Source: Odiellus spinosus (Eukaryota > Arthropoda > Arachnida > Opiliones > Phalangiidae). From it: a stretch of 64,000 nucleotides of DNA. Below the pieces are notes generated by a model. The model made no database searches. It was not told the DNA's origin and worked only from the letters and a program-made list of their open reading frames with translations. The stretch is taken from positions 15,053,459 through 15,117,458 of the forward strand of contig OY987233.1 in NCBI GenBank assembly GCA_963920705.1. Reading direction: 5' to 3'. Of this stretch, positions 24,101 to 36,051 are shown in pieces; the stretch's first letter is position 1, and each line of letters starts with the position of its first letter. A program made the translations under genes and the position numbers.

Positions 24101-26492
24101 GAGCTTAGACAATGTATAATTTTTACAATTTATTCGATTCTGACCTGGTTTTTGCTTCGTAATTAGTTACGTAAATTATAATTATATCGTTTAATCGTCT
24201 TTTAACACGAAAAAACCCGGTTAAAATCAACCAAATACTCCAAATAATATATTTTTAACGCCCTATGGAGATTAAGCATGGCTAATCTGGATTTTAAATA
24301 TTTTATTTTGACAAAACTAATTAACGGATTGGTCTCAACTCGCTTTAATGGAAATAGGACCCCGAAATGAACCGAAATCCATCAAAAAAAGTTCCAGATT
24401 CGAAACTTTATTTTTGATCATTTTCGAAAAACACAAAAAGGGAAAATGAAGTTTTGAATTTTTCGCCGATTTTAAAAATGTCAAAAATAAAGTTTCGAAT
24501 CTGGAACTTTTTTCGGTGGCTTTCGTTCGCTTTTGGGGTCCTATTTCCATTAAAGCGAGTTCAGACCAGTTCGTTAATTAGTTTTGTCAAAATAAAATAT
24601 TTAAAATCCAGATTTGCCATGTAAAATCCCCATAGAGCTTAGACAATGTATAATTTTTACAATTTATTCGATTCTGACCTGGTTTTTGTTTCGTAATTAG
24701 TTACGTAAATTATAATTATATAGTTTAAACGTCTTTTAACACGAAAAAACCCGGTTAAAATCAACCAAATACTCCAAATAATATATTTTTAGCGCCCTAT
24801 GGAGATTAAGCATGGCTAATCTGGATTTTAAATATTTTATTTTGACAAAACTAATTAACGGATTGGTCTCAACTCGCTTTAATGGAAATAGGACCCCGAA
24901 ATGAACCGAAATCCATCAAAAAAAGTTCCAGATTCGAAACTTTATTTTTGCTCATTTTCGAAAAACGCAAAAAGGGAAAATGAAGTTTTGAATTTTTCGC
25001 CGATTTCCAAAATGTCAAAAATAAAGTTTCGAATCTGGAACTTTTTTCGGTGGCTTTCGATCGCTTTTGGGGTCCTATTTCCATTAAAGCGAGTTCAGAC
25101 CAGTTCGTTAATTAGTTTTGTCAAAATAAAATATTTAAAATCCAGATTTGCCATGTAAAATCCCCATAGAGCTTAGACAATGTATAATTTTTACAATTTA
25201 TTCGATTCTGACCTGGTTTTTGCTTCGTAATTAGTTACGTAAATTATAATTATATCGTTTAATCGTCTTTTAACACGAAAAAACCCGGTTAAAATCAACC
25301 AAATACTCCAAATAATACCTTATTGGCGCCCTATGGAGATTAAGCATGGCTAATCTGGATTTTAAATATTTTATTTTGACAAAACTAATTAACGGATTGG
25401 TCTCAACTCGCTTTAATGGAAATAGGACCCCGAAATGAACCGAAATCCATCAAAAAAAGTTCCAGATTCGAAACTTTATTTTTGCTCATTTTCGAAAAAC
25501 GCAAAAAGGGAAAATGAAGTTTTGAATTTTTCGCCGATTTCCAAAATGTCAAAAATAAAGTTTCGAATCTGGAACTTTTTTCGGTGGCTTTCGATCGCTT
25601 TTGGGGTCCTATTTCCATTAAAGCGAGTTCAGACCAGTTCGTTAATTAGTTTTGTCAAAATAAAATATTTAAAATCCACATTTGCCATGTAAAATCCCCA
25701 TAGAGCTTAGACAATGTATAATTTTTACAATTTATTCGATTCTGACCTGGTTTTTGTTTCGTAATTAGTTACGTAAATTATAATTATATAGTTTAAACGT
25801 CTTTTAACACGAAAAAACCCGGTTAAAATCAACCAAATACTCCAAATAATATATTTTTAGCGCCCTATGGAGATTAAGCATGGCTAATCTGGATTTTAAA
25901 TATTTTATTTTGACAAAACTAATTAACGGATTGGTCTCAACTCGCTTTAATGGAAATAGGACCCCGAAATGAACCGAAATCCATCAAAAAAAGTTCCAGA
26001 TTCGAAACTTTATTTTTGCTCATTTTCGAAAAACGCAAAAAGGGAAAATGAAGTTTTGAATTTTTCGCCGATTTCCAAAATGTCAAAAATAAAGTTTCGA
26101 ATATGGAACTTTTTTCGGTGGCTTTCGATCGCTTTTGGGGTCCTATTTCCATTAAAGCGAGTTCAGACCAGTTCGTTAATTAGTTTTGTCAAAATAAAAT
26201 ATTTAAAATCCAGATTTGCCATGTAAAATCCCCATAGAGCTTAGACAATGTATAATTTTTACAATTTATTCGATTCTGACCTGGTTTTTGCTTCGTAATT
26301 AGTTACGTAAATTATAATTATATCGTTTAATCGTCTTTTAACACGAAAAAACCCGGTTAAAATCAACCAAATACTCCAAATAATATATTTTTAACGCCCT
26401 ATGGAGATTAAGCATGGCTAATCTGGATTTTAAATATTTTATTTTGAAAAAACTGATCAACGGATTGGTCTCAACTCGCTTTAATGGAAATA
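18192..26492. repeat. 534-bp satellite, about 13 units
   Basis: Units recur exactly every 534 bp (one of 524 bp near 20630, where a 10-bp stretch is missing). Each unit is a large dyad: arms such as aactcgctttaatggaaata and a 41-bp perfect pair (21616-21656 with 21902-21942) fold around a centre near 21779. A second dyad centre falls at about 21513, half a unit away. Frames of 71-112 codons on both strands are by-products. The first unit is split by a transposon. Confidence 0.97.
18471..19598 (+). mobile_element. Harbinger-like DNA element inserted in the first satellite unit
   Basis: 1128 bp with ends GGGTTCGATTCTACAACT and the exact inverse, extended by TCCTTA with one mismatch, and bordered by CAG (18468-18470 and 19599-19601). 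Removing it restores the satellite unit. GGG/CCC ends with a 3-bp duplication fit PIF/Harbinger. Around 18690-18940 there is MAAIVAQWKFF-like text, an Arg-rich run (RRRRIRRDL, RRQRVVRDR) and HALAIPVDIEVG, in different frames with stops, which may be the decayed transposase start. It is non-autonomous. Confidence 0.6.
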
Positions 26493-27300
26493 AAATGGTC
26501 AGGGAAAACCTGGAAAAGTCAGGGAATTTTAATCTGAAAAAACTGTGGCATCTGTGGTACCAAAATGTTCAATTTCTATGACCATTTAGGCTCGATCATT
26601 TCAAATTACCTGACTTTTCCCTGACTTTTTGGGGTAATTCCAAATTCCCTGACCTTTTGGGGTCATTTCCAAAATCCCTGACTTTTTCCTGACCTTTTGG
26701 GGTAATTTCCAAATTCCCTGACCTTTTGGGATAATTTCCAAATTCTCTGACTTTTCCCTAACCTTTTGGAGTAATTTACAAATTCCCTGACCTTCTGGGC
26801 CAATTTCCCAATTCCCGACTTTTCCCTGACCTTTTGGGATAATTTCCAAATTCCCTGACTTTTCCTGACCTTTTGGGATAATTTCCAAATTCCCTGACCT
26901 TTTGGGGTAATTTACAAATAGTCCTGGTCGATTTCCAAAACCGGAAGTCTAGAGACCCTCGCGAAAATTTTGGTGGGGAAAACTTTGTCAAGTGATCGTC
27001 CGCCATCTTTTTGTAGTGTGAGATTTTCGTCTGCTCTAGTGATCTGTTCTAGTGGTGAGCGACAGACTAACAACTTGAATTTGGTTTGTGGGAAATAAAA
27101 TTAGAAATAGTCTGGCAGCCTGTTACTACAAAAAGATGGCGGCGCGGCTATGAGACAAGCGTCCATTTCCGGCAAATCGACCAGGACTATTCCCTTACTT
27201 TTCCCTGACCTTTTGGGTTAATTTACAAATTCCCTGACCTTTTGGGTTAATTTACAAATTCCCTGACCTTTTTGGGATAATTTCCAAATTCTCTGACAAT
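26493..27300. repeat. Minisatellite with CCCTGACCTTTTGGGGTAAT unit
   Basis: About 30-bp degenerate units (tttccaaattccctgacc, ttttggggtaa) with variants, starting where the satellite stops. It is interrupted at 26919-27189 by a foldback element. An open frame on the minus strand through it is only repeat. Confidence 0.85.
26919..27189. mobile_element. Foldback element with YY1-like sites in the minisatellite
   Basis: Ends TAGTCCTGGTCGATTT and AAATCGACCAGGACTA are exact inverses. Inside, ccgccatctttttgtagt (from about 27000) pairs with actacaaaaagatggcgg (about 27124-27141). It splits a minisatellite unit (tttacaaa / ttccctta). No clear target duplication. Confidence 0.75.
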
Positions 27301-27689
27301 GTTCATTGTTGATAGCTGTTCATTATTAATAGCTAATGGTGAATCCCTTTTAAGCCAACAAGTAAATTAAATATTTATCTTAAAATTGGCTTATTTTTCG
27401 TTTTTTTACTATTGGATTAGGCCTATTTAAACCATAGTGAGTCAACAATTGAAAATCATTCTTTGTTGGCTGGCACTCTCTCTTGAAATGACCTTTAGAT
27501 AATCTTATTATCAAACTAAATCCAGGTCAATATCTACCAAATAAGTCAAATAATACATTATTAACGCCATATCGATTTAACGTGGAGAGTTTATTTGGTA
27601 AAAAAAAAGTATTTCCATCAAATATTATACCTCTTAAATTTTTACCCGTTTTTAACTTATGTAGAAAAGAGGGGAAGGCATTTTAGGTG
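27301..27689. other. Decayed TTAA-MITE fragment and unrecognised flank
   Basis: The words ttggattaggcctatttaaac near 27410 and ggcactctctcttgaaat near 27470 resemble the right end of the 12537 family. The left end is lost. Confidence 0.45.
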
Positions 27690-27900
27690 TTCTTGATTCA
27701 TCGTATAGGCAGGGATATGAGATAGAGGTAGGAATCCGTTGCTAGGCAACCCGGCAATCCCCGGGGATTTTTTTCTCGCCCGGCGCGTGTTTTTATTGTT
27801 TAGTCATGCTCGAGCCCCGGGCGGCGGGGCTCGTTTAGCTCTGCCCGGGGGCTAAAATAAACTTTCGCTTAAGCCTAAACGTTTTGATTTTCGCCCGCGA
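27690..27900. promoter_or_regulatory. GC-rich island with RFX X-box
   Basis: In AT-rich surroundings this segment has many CpG and GC runs. GTTGCTAGGCAAC (27738-27750) fits the RFX X-box palindrome. CGAGCCCC and GGGGCTCG (27811-27833) form a hairpin. It may be an enhancer or internal promoter of the intron. Confidence 0.4.
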
Positions 27901-29392
27901 AAGATGGAAAACTTGAGCGTTGGTTTTAAACTTAGTTTAAAGTTAAAATAACCCCATTATTGATAGTTTTAATGATGATTAAGCTTTTTTAAGTTTGTTA
28001 AATTGTTTTTATGCCAGTTTAACCAAGTTTTTAAATTTTAAATTCGATTTTTTTGGACGAACTATAGAATCAAGTTACTGCAGGTAATATAATTGTTTTT
28101 AATTTGGTTTGGGGATAATTGTTAGGTTTAAGTGACATATAGTGGATTAAGTATTTATTTAAATCTAATAATACTTATTTTTAATGATATTATTATATTT
28201 AATGGTGTTTTGTTTTCTAAGATATGTTATGATTAGTGTATATATATAATCGTAATAATTGTTAGTTTTAATGAGGTTTAAATCCTTTTATATTAATTAA
28301 ATGGGATTTTTAAAATAAATTGTAAATAAATTAAATTACAAATTGTTTTAATTTGGTTTAGGTCCACGTCATAGTTAATTTAAATAACGTGATGTGTATT
28401 TAAAGTATATTTAACCCAATAATAGTTAATTTTAATGTCGATTAAGAAAATTAATGGTTATATTTGAATTTTCTTTATTTTTTTTGGTTTGAAACAATCA
28501 AATGAGTAGAAATAAAATTTATAGTCTAGCCTTGTACGTGTTATGGACGCAATCTGATTCTAATCTTACTAAGAAACCCCAAAATGAGTTCAAGAAGAGA
28601 GATTTTATAGAAAACCTTTCAAAGTAATATAATGGAAAGTGTTTTTAGATAAAAACCATGCTTATAATTCCATTCTAAGAAAGACAAAACCCCTCTGAAC
28701 GAATTTAGAATTTAACCAATGTTAGATTGGAAGGTAGCTTTGCATTCGTTGCAAATTGCTCATGGTGTGAATTATACTTCGAAACCATACTCTTTTAAAA
28801 TGGTTGCAACATTAGAAGTATATAAAAAATATAAGTAAAAACTTGTCTTTTACTCTAGAATTAGGTTCCTTTTAAGATTGCGAGTGATTGTGGGTCCCCA
28901 ACCATAAATCATCTTTGTAATATAATCAGCCCGAAAGAATATCAAGCCAAGGCTTAGTTATAAAAAGCTTTTGTTAAATTTTATACGTTGAGATTCGGTT
29001 AATGAAGATGAAGGCGGGAAAGATGATAACCTGGTACTCAAACATATGCCATAAGTTATATTAAAGGGTTGGGGACTCTCCTAATGACGTCACGGAAGGA
29101 TATGGCGCGAACCCATAGATTTTGACTCTTATTGAAAAACGAGTTACTACTCCTTTAAAATGTGGTCGCCTAGACGTCAGTATAAATTTTAATACGGTCC
29201 CATAGACTTAATATTAAGATGATATGAAAATGTCTTTTCTGGGCTTTACGTCGTCGCTCAACAGAAATTTTTGGAAAGGGTTAAAGTTGTACTCTTTTAA
29301 AATTTAGTTAGTGTTGATTTTAAAGGGCGAGTGACACGAAATTTTCCGAAAAAAAACCGTCTTACACATTTATATAGGAAAACAAACAGAAC
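27901..29392. other. Intron stretch, mostly unrecognised
   Basis: AT-rich. At 29061-29340 a segment (ttaaagggttggggactctcc, then a perfect TGACGTCA at 29085, then tggcgcg) resembles 33485-33720 and is probably another decayed MITE. Confidence 0.5.
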
Positions 29393-29545
29393 AGGATTCA
29401 TACAAACCTGGAAAACCTAGAAATCGCAGGGAAATAAATTAAAGGCTAAAATTCAGAGAAATTTAAAAATATTAGTAAATTTCAGGGAAATTAGGAAAAT
29501 TTGAGGTTTGGGAATATTTATTCTAAATGAGTTGTTTCATCAAAT
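29393..29545 (-). repeat. Unexpanded copy of the 11197-11955 element
   Basis: In reverse complement it reads gatgaaacaa, cccaaacctcaaattt, tttccctgaaattt, ttttagcctttaatttattt and caggtttgta in the same order as the 11197 element, but with only one or two repeat units. Confidence 0.75.
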
Positions 29546-29679
29546 ATTCTAAAAACCACTCCATGGTGTCCCCAATGTTATTACTCCATTTTATTGACAG
29601 AAATGGATAATAATTAAAAAACGTGAGGCGAGAAAAAATATAAATTAAAAGTGGATAGTTTGGTCTTGAACAAGGAAAT

Positions 29680-29835
29680 TTCAGGGAAATATTTGTGGAA
29701 AAACCTGGGAATTTCAGGGAAATATTTGTGGAAAAACCTGGGAATTTCAGGGAAAAATTTGTGGAAAAACCTGGGAATTTCAGGGAAATATTTGTGGAAA
29801 AACCTGGGAATTTCAGGGAAATCGGTTTTGCAAAA
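29680..29835. repeat. 33-bp minisatellite, about 5 copies
   Basis: Unit gggaatttcagggaaatatt plus tgtggaaaaacct. 33 is a multiple of three, so both strands appear open; no protein is implied. Confidence 0.9.
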
Positions 29836-29879
29836 GTTGTTTGAACCCGGCATAAATTAAAGACCAAACCCTTTAAAAA

Positions 29880-30100
29880 TGGGTGTAGAATTTTCACGCG
29901 AATGCGTAATACAGCGCATTTCGCGGATATTTTCCTTCTGACCAACGATACAATGGAATCATTTGATTGGTCGGAGGTTCTCCTTTTAATTCAATTTGAT
30001 CTTTTTCGATTGGTTTTAGCGCAATTTAGAGATTAAGCAGTTTTAATAGTAGAATTAATAATATAAAAAAAAAACTCCTTTAACAAATTTTTAATGTACC
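29880..30100. mobile_element. Half-copy of the CCAATCAAAAGACTCC MITE
   Basis: cagcgcatttcgcggatatttt and tttgattggtcggaggttct match the right half of the 2601-2910 element. The left arm is missing. Confidence 0.5.
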
Positions 30101-30229
30101 CAGAGTAAACTGTATATTATAAAACCTCAAATATTTAGAATGAACTATCACTTCTTCGGTTTTAACAAAAAAATCTTTCAATTTATTTATAAATCTTTAT
30201 TTTTTTGTTAGAAACCACTTTATTGTCTC

Positions 30230-30540
30230 AAGACTCGTCGACCTCATCTGACTGACGTCATAGTTTCCTAACGATAAGGAATGGCAAACCGGAAGTGACC
30301 TTCTCCTTGGCTTCGTCAAAATGGAACCGCGCTTGTAGGAAGCATCTATAACTTCCTGCGGACTCCACTCTAAAGGTGTTTTTTTCTCTCAGTCGTGGCA
30401 AGGTAATTACATTTCCGCTTATTTTTGGCCCCTCCCCCTTTTGCGACTTCCGGTTGTTACTCTCTATCCCTAACAACTACCGGTTAGATTTAACCCCGAA
30501 GGTTAATTGAACCAATCGGAACTTGGTCCCCAACCCTTCC
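30230..30540. promoter_or_regulatory. Cluster of CRE, ETS and CCAAT motifs in the large intron
   Basis: TGACGTCA at 30253-30260, CCGGAAGT near 30289, ACTTCCGG near 30447 and CCAAT near 30512 occur within 300 bases that are richer in G+C than the flank. This could be a regulatory element or an old transposon. No coding exon is supported. Confidence 0.25.
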
Positions 30541-30785
30541 CCCTTTGACTAATGTTTTATTTAAGCCTAATCATCGATTTAACATCATTTTCATTTTGGG
30601 GGTTGCGTGATAATTTCGGAATTTAGGATTTAAGAGGAAGGACGTAATTAACTGAATTCGTTAGGATATTGTTTTATATAAATTATGTGAGGGGAAATAT
30701 GTTGAAAGGAGACTTATTGGATTTGGTTTCCGTTTGTCCATTGTAGAATATTATTTAGCTGTCGTCAGTTTTAGTTTTCTGGTTA

Positions 30786-32710
30786 TACCAAATGGCTATT
30801 CTGCAAATCAGCCATATAATACTATGCCTATTTTTGACCAATCAGCCATATAATTCTATGCCTATTTTTGGCCAATCAGCCATATTTTACTATGGCTATT
30901 TTTAGGCAATTGGCAATATTTTATTATGGTTATTTTCAGCTAATCGACAATATTTTACTATGGCTATTTTCAGCCAATCGGCAATATTTTACTACGGTTA
31001 TTTTTAGTAAATCGGCAATTTTTTACTATGGCTATTTTCACCCAATTGGCAATATTTTACTATACCTATTTTTAGCCAGTCGGCAATATTTTACTATTGC
31101 TATTTTTAGCCAGTCGGCAATATTTTACTATGGCTATTTTTAGCCAATTAGCAATATAATAACCGGCTATTTTCAGGCAATCGACAATATTTTTCTGTGG
31201 CTATTTTCAGCCAATCGGCAATATTTTACTACGGTTATTTTTAGTAAATCGGCAATTTTTTACTATGGCTATTTTCACCCAATTGGCAATATTTTACTAT
31301 ACCTATTTTTAGCCAGTCGGCAATATTTTACTATTGCTATTTTTAGCCAGTCGGCAATATTTTACTATGGCTATTTTTAGCCAATTAGCAATATAATAAC
31401 CGGCTATTTTCAGGCAATCGACAATATTTTACTGTGGCTATTTTCAGCCAATCGGCAATATTTTACTACGGTTATTTTTAGTAAATCGTCAATTTTTTAC
31501 TATGGCTATTTTCACCCAATTGGCAATATTTTACTATACCTATTTTTAGCCAGTCGGCAATATTTTACTATTGCTATTTTTAGCCAGTCGGCAATATTTT
31601 ACTATGGCTATTTTTAGCCAGTCGGCAATATTTTACTATGGCTATTTTTAGCCAATTAGCAATATAATAACCGGCTATTTTCAGGCAATCGACAATATTT
31701 TACTATGGCTATTTTCAGCCAATCGGCAATATTTTACTACGGTTATTTTTAGTAAATCGGCAATTTTTTACTATGGCTATTTTCACCCAATTGGCAATAT
31801 TTTACTATACCTATTTTTAGCCAGTCGGCAATATTTTACTATTGCTATTTTTAGCCAGTCGGCAATATTTTACTATTGCTATTTTTAGCCAGTCGGCAAT
31901 ATTTTACTATGGCTATTTTTAGCCAATTGGCAATATAATAACCGGCTATTTTCAGGCAATCGACAATATTTTACTATAGCTATTTTCAGCCAATCGGCAA
32001 TATTTTACTATGGCTATTTTTAATCGATCGACAATATTTTACTATGGCTATTTTCACCCAATTGGCAATATTTTACTATACCTATTTTTAGCCAGTCGGC
32101 AATATTTTACTATTGCTATTTTTAGCCAGTCGGCAATATTTTACTATGGCTATTTTTAGCCAATTGGCAATATAATAACCGGCTATTTTTAGCCAATTGG
32201 CAATATAATAACCGGCTATTTTCAGGCAATCGACAATATTTTACTATGGCTATTTTCAGCCTATCGGCAATACTTTACTATGGCTATTTTTAATCGATCG
32301 ACAATATTTTACTATGGCTATTTTCAGCCAATCGGCAATATTTTACTACTGTTATTTTTAGTCAATCGGCAATTTTTTACTATGGTTATTTTCACCCAAT
32401 TGGCAATATTTTACTGTAGCTATTTTTAGCCAGTCGGCAATATTTTACTGTAGCTATTTTTAGCCAGTCGGCAATATTTTACTATGGCTATTTTTAGCCA
32501 ATCGGCAATATTTTACTGTAGCTATTTTTAGCCAATCGGCAATATTTTACTGTGGATATTTTCAGCCAATCGGCAATATAATAACACGGCTATTCTTAGC
32601 CCAACTATTTAGCTATGGTTATTTTTAGCCAATCGGAAATATAATAACATGGCTATTCTTAGCACAACGATTTCACTTTGGCTATTTTTAGCCTAACGAT
32701 TTCACTATTT
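30786..32710. repeat. 34-bp minisatellite with higher-order pattern
   Basis: The unit cggcaatattttactatggc plus tatttttagccagt repeats over 1.9 kb. The marker cccaattggcaatattttac sits at 31041, 31278, 31515, 31786 and 32057, giving blocks of 237, 237, 271 and 271 bases, that is seven or eight units. An open frame at 30868-31143 is repeat only. Confidence 0.95.
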
Positions 32711-33930
32711 TATCCCAGTGAAAATATAACCATTTATATTTTATCCCAATGAAAATATGACCATTTCTATTTCTTACTACAATGAAACATAACTTGTTTT
32801 AAAATTAGAGTTTTAGAATTTTGTAAATTACTGTTACAGCGTAATTTACCGTCTCACTGTAATTTATCGGTAATCGCAATTTGTTCACTTTCAATCCAAA
32901 AAGTTTTAAATTATAAATTACCACTTCTGTAATTTTTCTAGAACAAACCGTAAATTACCATTACCCTAGTAATTTAACGCCTCAATTACCTCTAATTATC
33001 GATACTTATAATACTAATAAATTTATTCTAAACAAATTTATAATATTTCGCGCGCTTTTAAATATATCAATTTCAAAAATGAAATTAGGCTTAAAAAGGG
33101 GTTTGTGATCTTATATTTAGGCCTTATAACTTTAATCTCCAAAAATGCTATATCATTAGTGACTCTCTAAGTAGGTTGGAGTTAAAGCTTATTTGCATCT
33201 AAATTGTTCTTTTGATGGTTAGTGGGATATATGTAGCTGTAGATTAATATGAATGTGGTTTGGGGTGGGGGGGGGGGGTCGTATTTTCATTAGGCTAATG
33301 CGAGTACGTGATCCGAATATGAAAAACCCCTGGCGACAAAAACGTGCAACGAAATTAGAACTAAAATATTTTTTCTCGTTCATCATTTCTTGTCAAAAAT
33401 CAACCGAAGTTATCATCCCTCCTAAGCCTAGTCCACTTTCTTTCTATCCACTATATTATGATTAAACTCATTATGAAAGAATATGAAAGGGTTAAGGACT
33501 TCAAAAATCAAATGTTTTATATTTTAATTATTTCAATATTATAACCAGATTTCCTAATGACGTCACCATCGGATGTGGCGCGCCACCAAAGTTTTTTTAA
33601 ATCGTAACTTAGGTCTAGCGCGAGCCACTACGTAGGTTTTTAACTTGTATTGGGACCGAACTCTCATTATGGATGATGAAAAACGTGTCTATAACCCTTT
33701 AAATTAGTTTCACACGCGACGCTAAAACTTGACATCTCTTTAGTCAAATTCGCGCGCTTTTTATCTTTATTTTGTCGTAAAGATGAAAGGCACGCGCGAG
33801 ATCTTACTAATTAAGCCGCGCGCCAAACTGTGCTATATAGTGATAAAGGGATTACTCTAACTTTGTACTCGCTATCAATTCAAAATGGAATTTAATATAA
33901 TTAATTATAGACTTATAAAAGTCAGATTTA
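32711..33930. other. Intron stretch with a 12-base G run
   Basis: Short imperfect repeats of gtaatttaccg type at 32830-33000, a G12 run at 33267-33278 and a decayed MITE at 33485-33720 (with TGACGTCA at 33558). No gene supported. Confidence 0.5.
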
Positions 33931-34199
33931 AAGTGAGGCTGTCACGGATTTTTATGAACTCCAAATGGAAATTGAGTTTAAATAAAAATTTCCGCAATAT
34001 TACGTCATCACTATATGGTCTCGTGATTTCGTTGTAGTAGAGCCTACAGTTGCAATTATGTAGTAATAAGGTCGCTTTCGCGCGTTCTTTTTCATAAAAG
34101 TATTTAATTTATAAAAATTTTAATATTGGCTTTTTTATAGTACGATAAAACCGAAAATATAATCCATATGCAATCGAAAAATGGTGACTGCCTCACTTT
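33931..34199. mobile_element. AAGTGAGGCTGTCAC MITE, short copy
   Basis: Ends AAGTGAGGCTGTCAC and (inverted) AAGTGAGGCAGTCAC after TA on the left. The inside (tacgtcatcactat, cctacagttgcaattatgt, ggtcgctttcgcgcg) is the inverse of the centre of the 48979-49524 copy. Confidence 0.75.
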
Positions 34200-34549
34200 T
34201 AGTTTCTGTACATGCTAAGGTTGATTTTTTTTTGTTCCTAATTAGGTTTGTTGAAAATAAACGGGGTGCCAAGCTTTGCGCGCGCTGAATATTCTCTCTG
34301 GTTTAAATTTTCCTGCCAATTTTAACTCTTAGAATAGAGGATTTTACGACGTTGCTAATTAGTTTATGGGCTAGAGTGACAATTCAAAGTTTATGTCGTG
34401 AAAATTACGAGATTTGAATCATTATCATTTAAAGGATGAGTGAAATGCAATTGAATCTTGTAAATTTTAATATTTTATACCCATATTAGGGGTTAATCAC
34501 TAAATTACTTCTGTAGCTTATGATCGGAATAGGATAATCATTATCTTAA

Positions 34550-35011
34550 AGGGAGAATGAAAGGCCGAAACAACCTATTTTTAATCGATAAAGAATGCTA
34601 AAATAATGAGAAAAACAATAATAATATAACTCACCAAAAATATTTCGTTATTTTGTAATCAAGTTCCGATACTAAGCCTAGGCTGCCTAGCTCGGTGAAC
34701 TAGGCTAGCACGACCTGCATTTTTTTAAATATTCGCGGCTGTTCTTGTCGCCAATCACGATCGAGTACTCGTATTTTAAAAATACGCGTTCTCGCTCGTG
34801 ATTGGCGACTTGATCAGAAGGGAATATTAAAAAAAATACGGCTCGTGCTCGCCTAGTTCGCCGAGCTAGGCAGCCAAGGCTTAGCATCCGAACTTTGGAA
34901 ATTGATTATAAAATAATGAAATATTTTTGGTGAGTTATATTATTGTTTTTCTCATTATTTTAGCGTTTTTAATCGATTAAAAATAGGTTGTTTTGGCCTT
35001 TCATTCTCCCT
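34550..35011. mobile_element. TTAA MITE with AGGGAGAATGAAAGGC ends, copy 1
   Basis: 462 bp, TTAA on both sides (34546-34549 and 35012-35015). Almost the whole element is a dyad; the centre (aaaatacgcgt with tactcgtattttaaaaatac) folds with gcgagaacgcg. Copies at 36377-36857 and 46549-47197. Confidence 0.9.
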
Positions 35012-35015
35012 TTAA

Positions 35016-36003
35016 AACATTTTGATTGAAAACGCGCCTTAGGAAACCAGCCATTGCGTGTTTAGAATACAATTTATACTTCACTGTCTCTTTAAATTAT
35101 AAATATTTAATTTGTTTTAATTAAAAGCTTCTTGTGATCTATTTATTAATTAAATTTAATTCAAAATTTAAATAATTTCAATCGCGTATAAATGTATTTG
35201 AATCCCAGGCGCAATCAGTGACATTTTACCGCGTAATATATATATCTATAGATCTAAAGTAGACCATGTGGTAACCTTGGCAACCCCGGGATTTTTGGGG
35301 CAAAACTATACCTTAGACTTGGCAAAATCAAAATCGCCCTAAGCAAACTTCCTAGAGTTGTAATTCTAACTTTATTTTGCAATACTCTAGTATTATACTT
35401 CTCAATTTTATCTTCGAATCGACGAATCACGTAGATAAAGTGATAAAATACCTCTACACCCGATTTCCAATAGAGGTGAAATAAATATCTACCAATATAT
35501 AAAGCCAAACAGGTAGAAAACCTTTTTTTTTAACAGGAACTGACAATGGATGTTAAGCCTACTTGTATTTAAGACCGTATATTAGTATTTTTGAAGGGAA
35601 ATTCGAAGGTTAGCTTTAAATGTCGTTACTTATTCCGGGTGGTTTTTGGGAGTTACTCGCCAAGTCCTCTCATCCGAACGAAATCCTCTCGAAATGAGTT
35701 TGATTTTACTGACCATTAAGAAGTAATAAAAATCGAGGTTATCTAGCTATACGGTCGTCTGTCGCTATCTTAAAAGGGACCAATTTATTCATTGAAAAAC
35801 CGGTTTTACTATAAGAAATTACATACTTTCTAAGACTGCAGTTACGTTTATTATCTGAATTTAAAGACCACGTGCGAGATGTAATCCTTAAGGGTTATGT
35901 TAAGATCTATAGCCAAAGGTCGAGTGGTTTTTGATATATCACTTCAGTTTTTGTACTTTTCCAAATAACATTAGTGTACTATTTTTAAAATTTTGGTACT
36001 TAA
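35016..36003. other. Intron stretch with an RFX X-box match
   Basis: Unrecognised AT-rich DNA apart from GTAACCTTGGCAAC at 35271-35284, which fits the RFX X-box, followed by cccgggattttt as at the 27738 site. The 84-codon minus-strand frame here has no known domain. Confidence 0.45.
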
Positions 36004-36051
36004 ATGGAGAATGCAATCTTACAACAAGTGATTTTTTTTATCGATTTCTTA

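Noticed and set aside
19527-26226. Many frames of 71-112 codons on both strands, nearly identical to each other
   Set aside because: They are the two strands of a palindromic satellite; the plus and minus products share sequence because the DNA is a dyad.
18192-26492. CENP-B box in the satellite, which would suggest a centromere
   Set aside because: The nearest match, cccggttaaaatcaa, lacks two core bases; there is no support for centromere function.
30258-30476. Coding exon on the minus strand with ESAGSYRCF-type text
   Set aside because: No known domain, no convincing acceptor and donor pair, and the segment is better explained as regulatory or repeat DNA.
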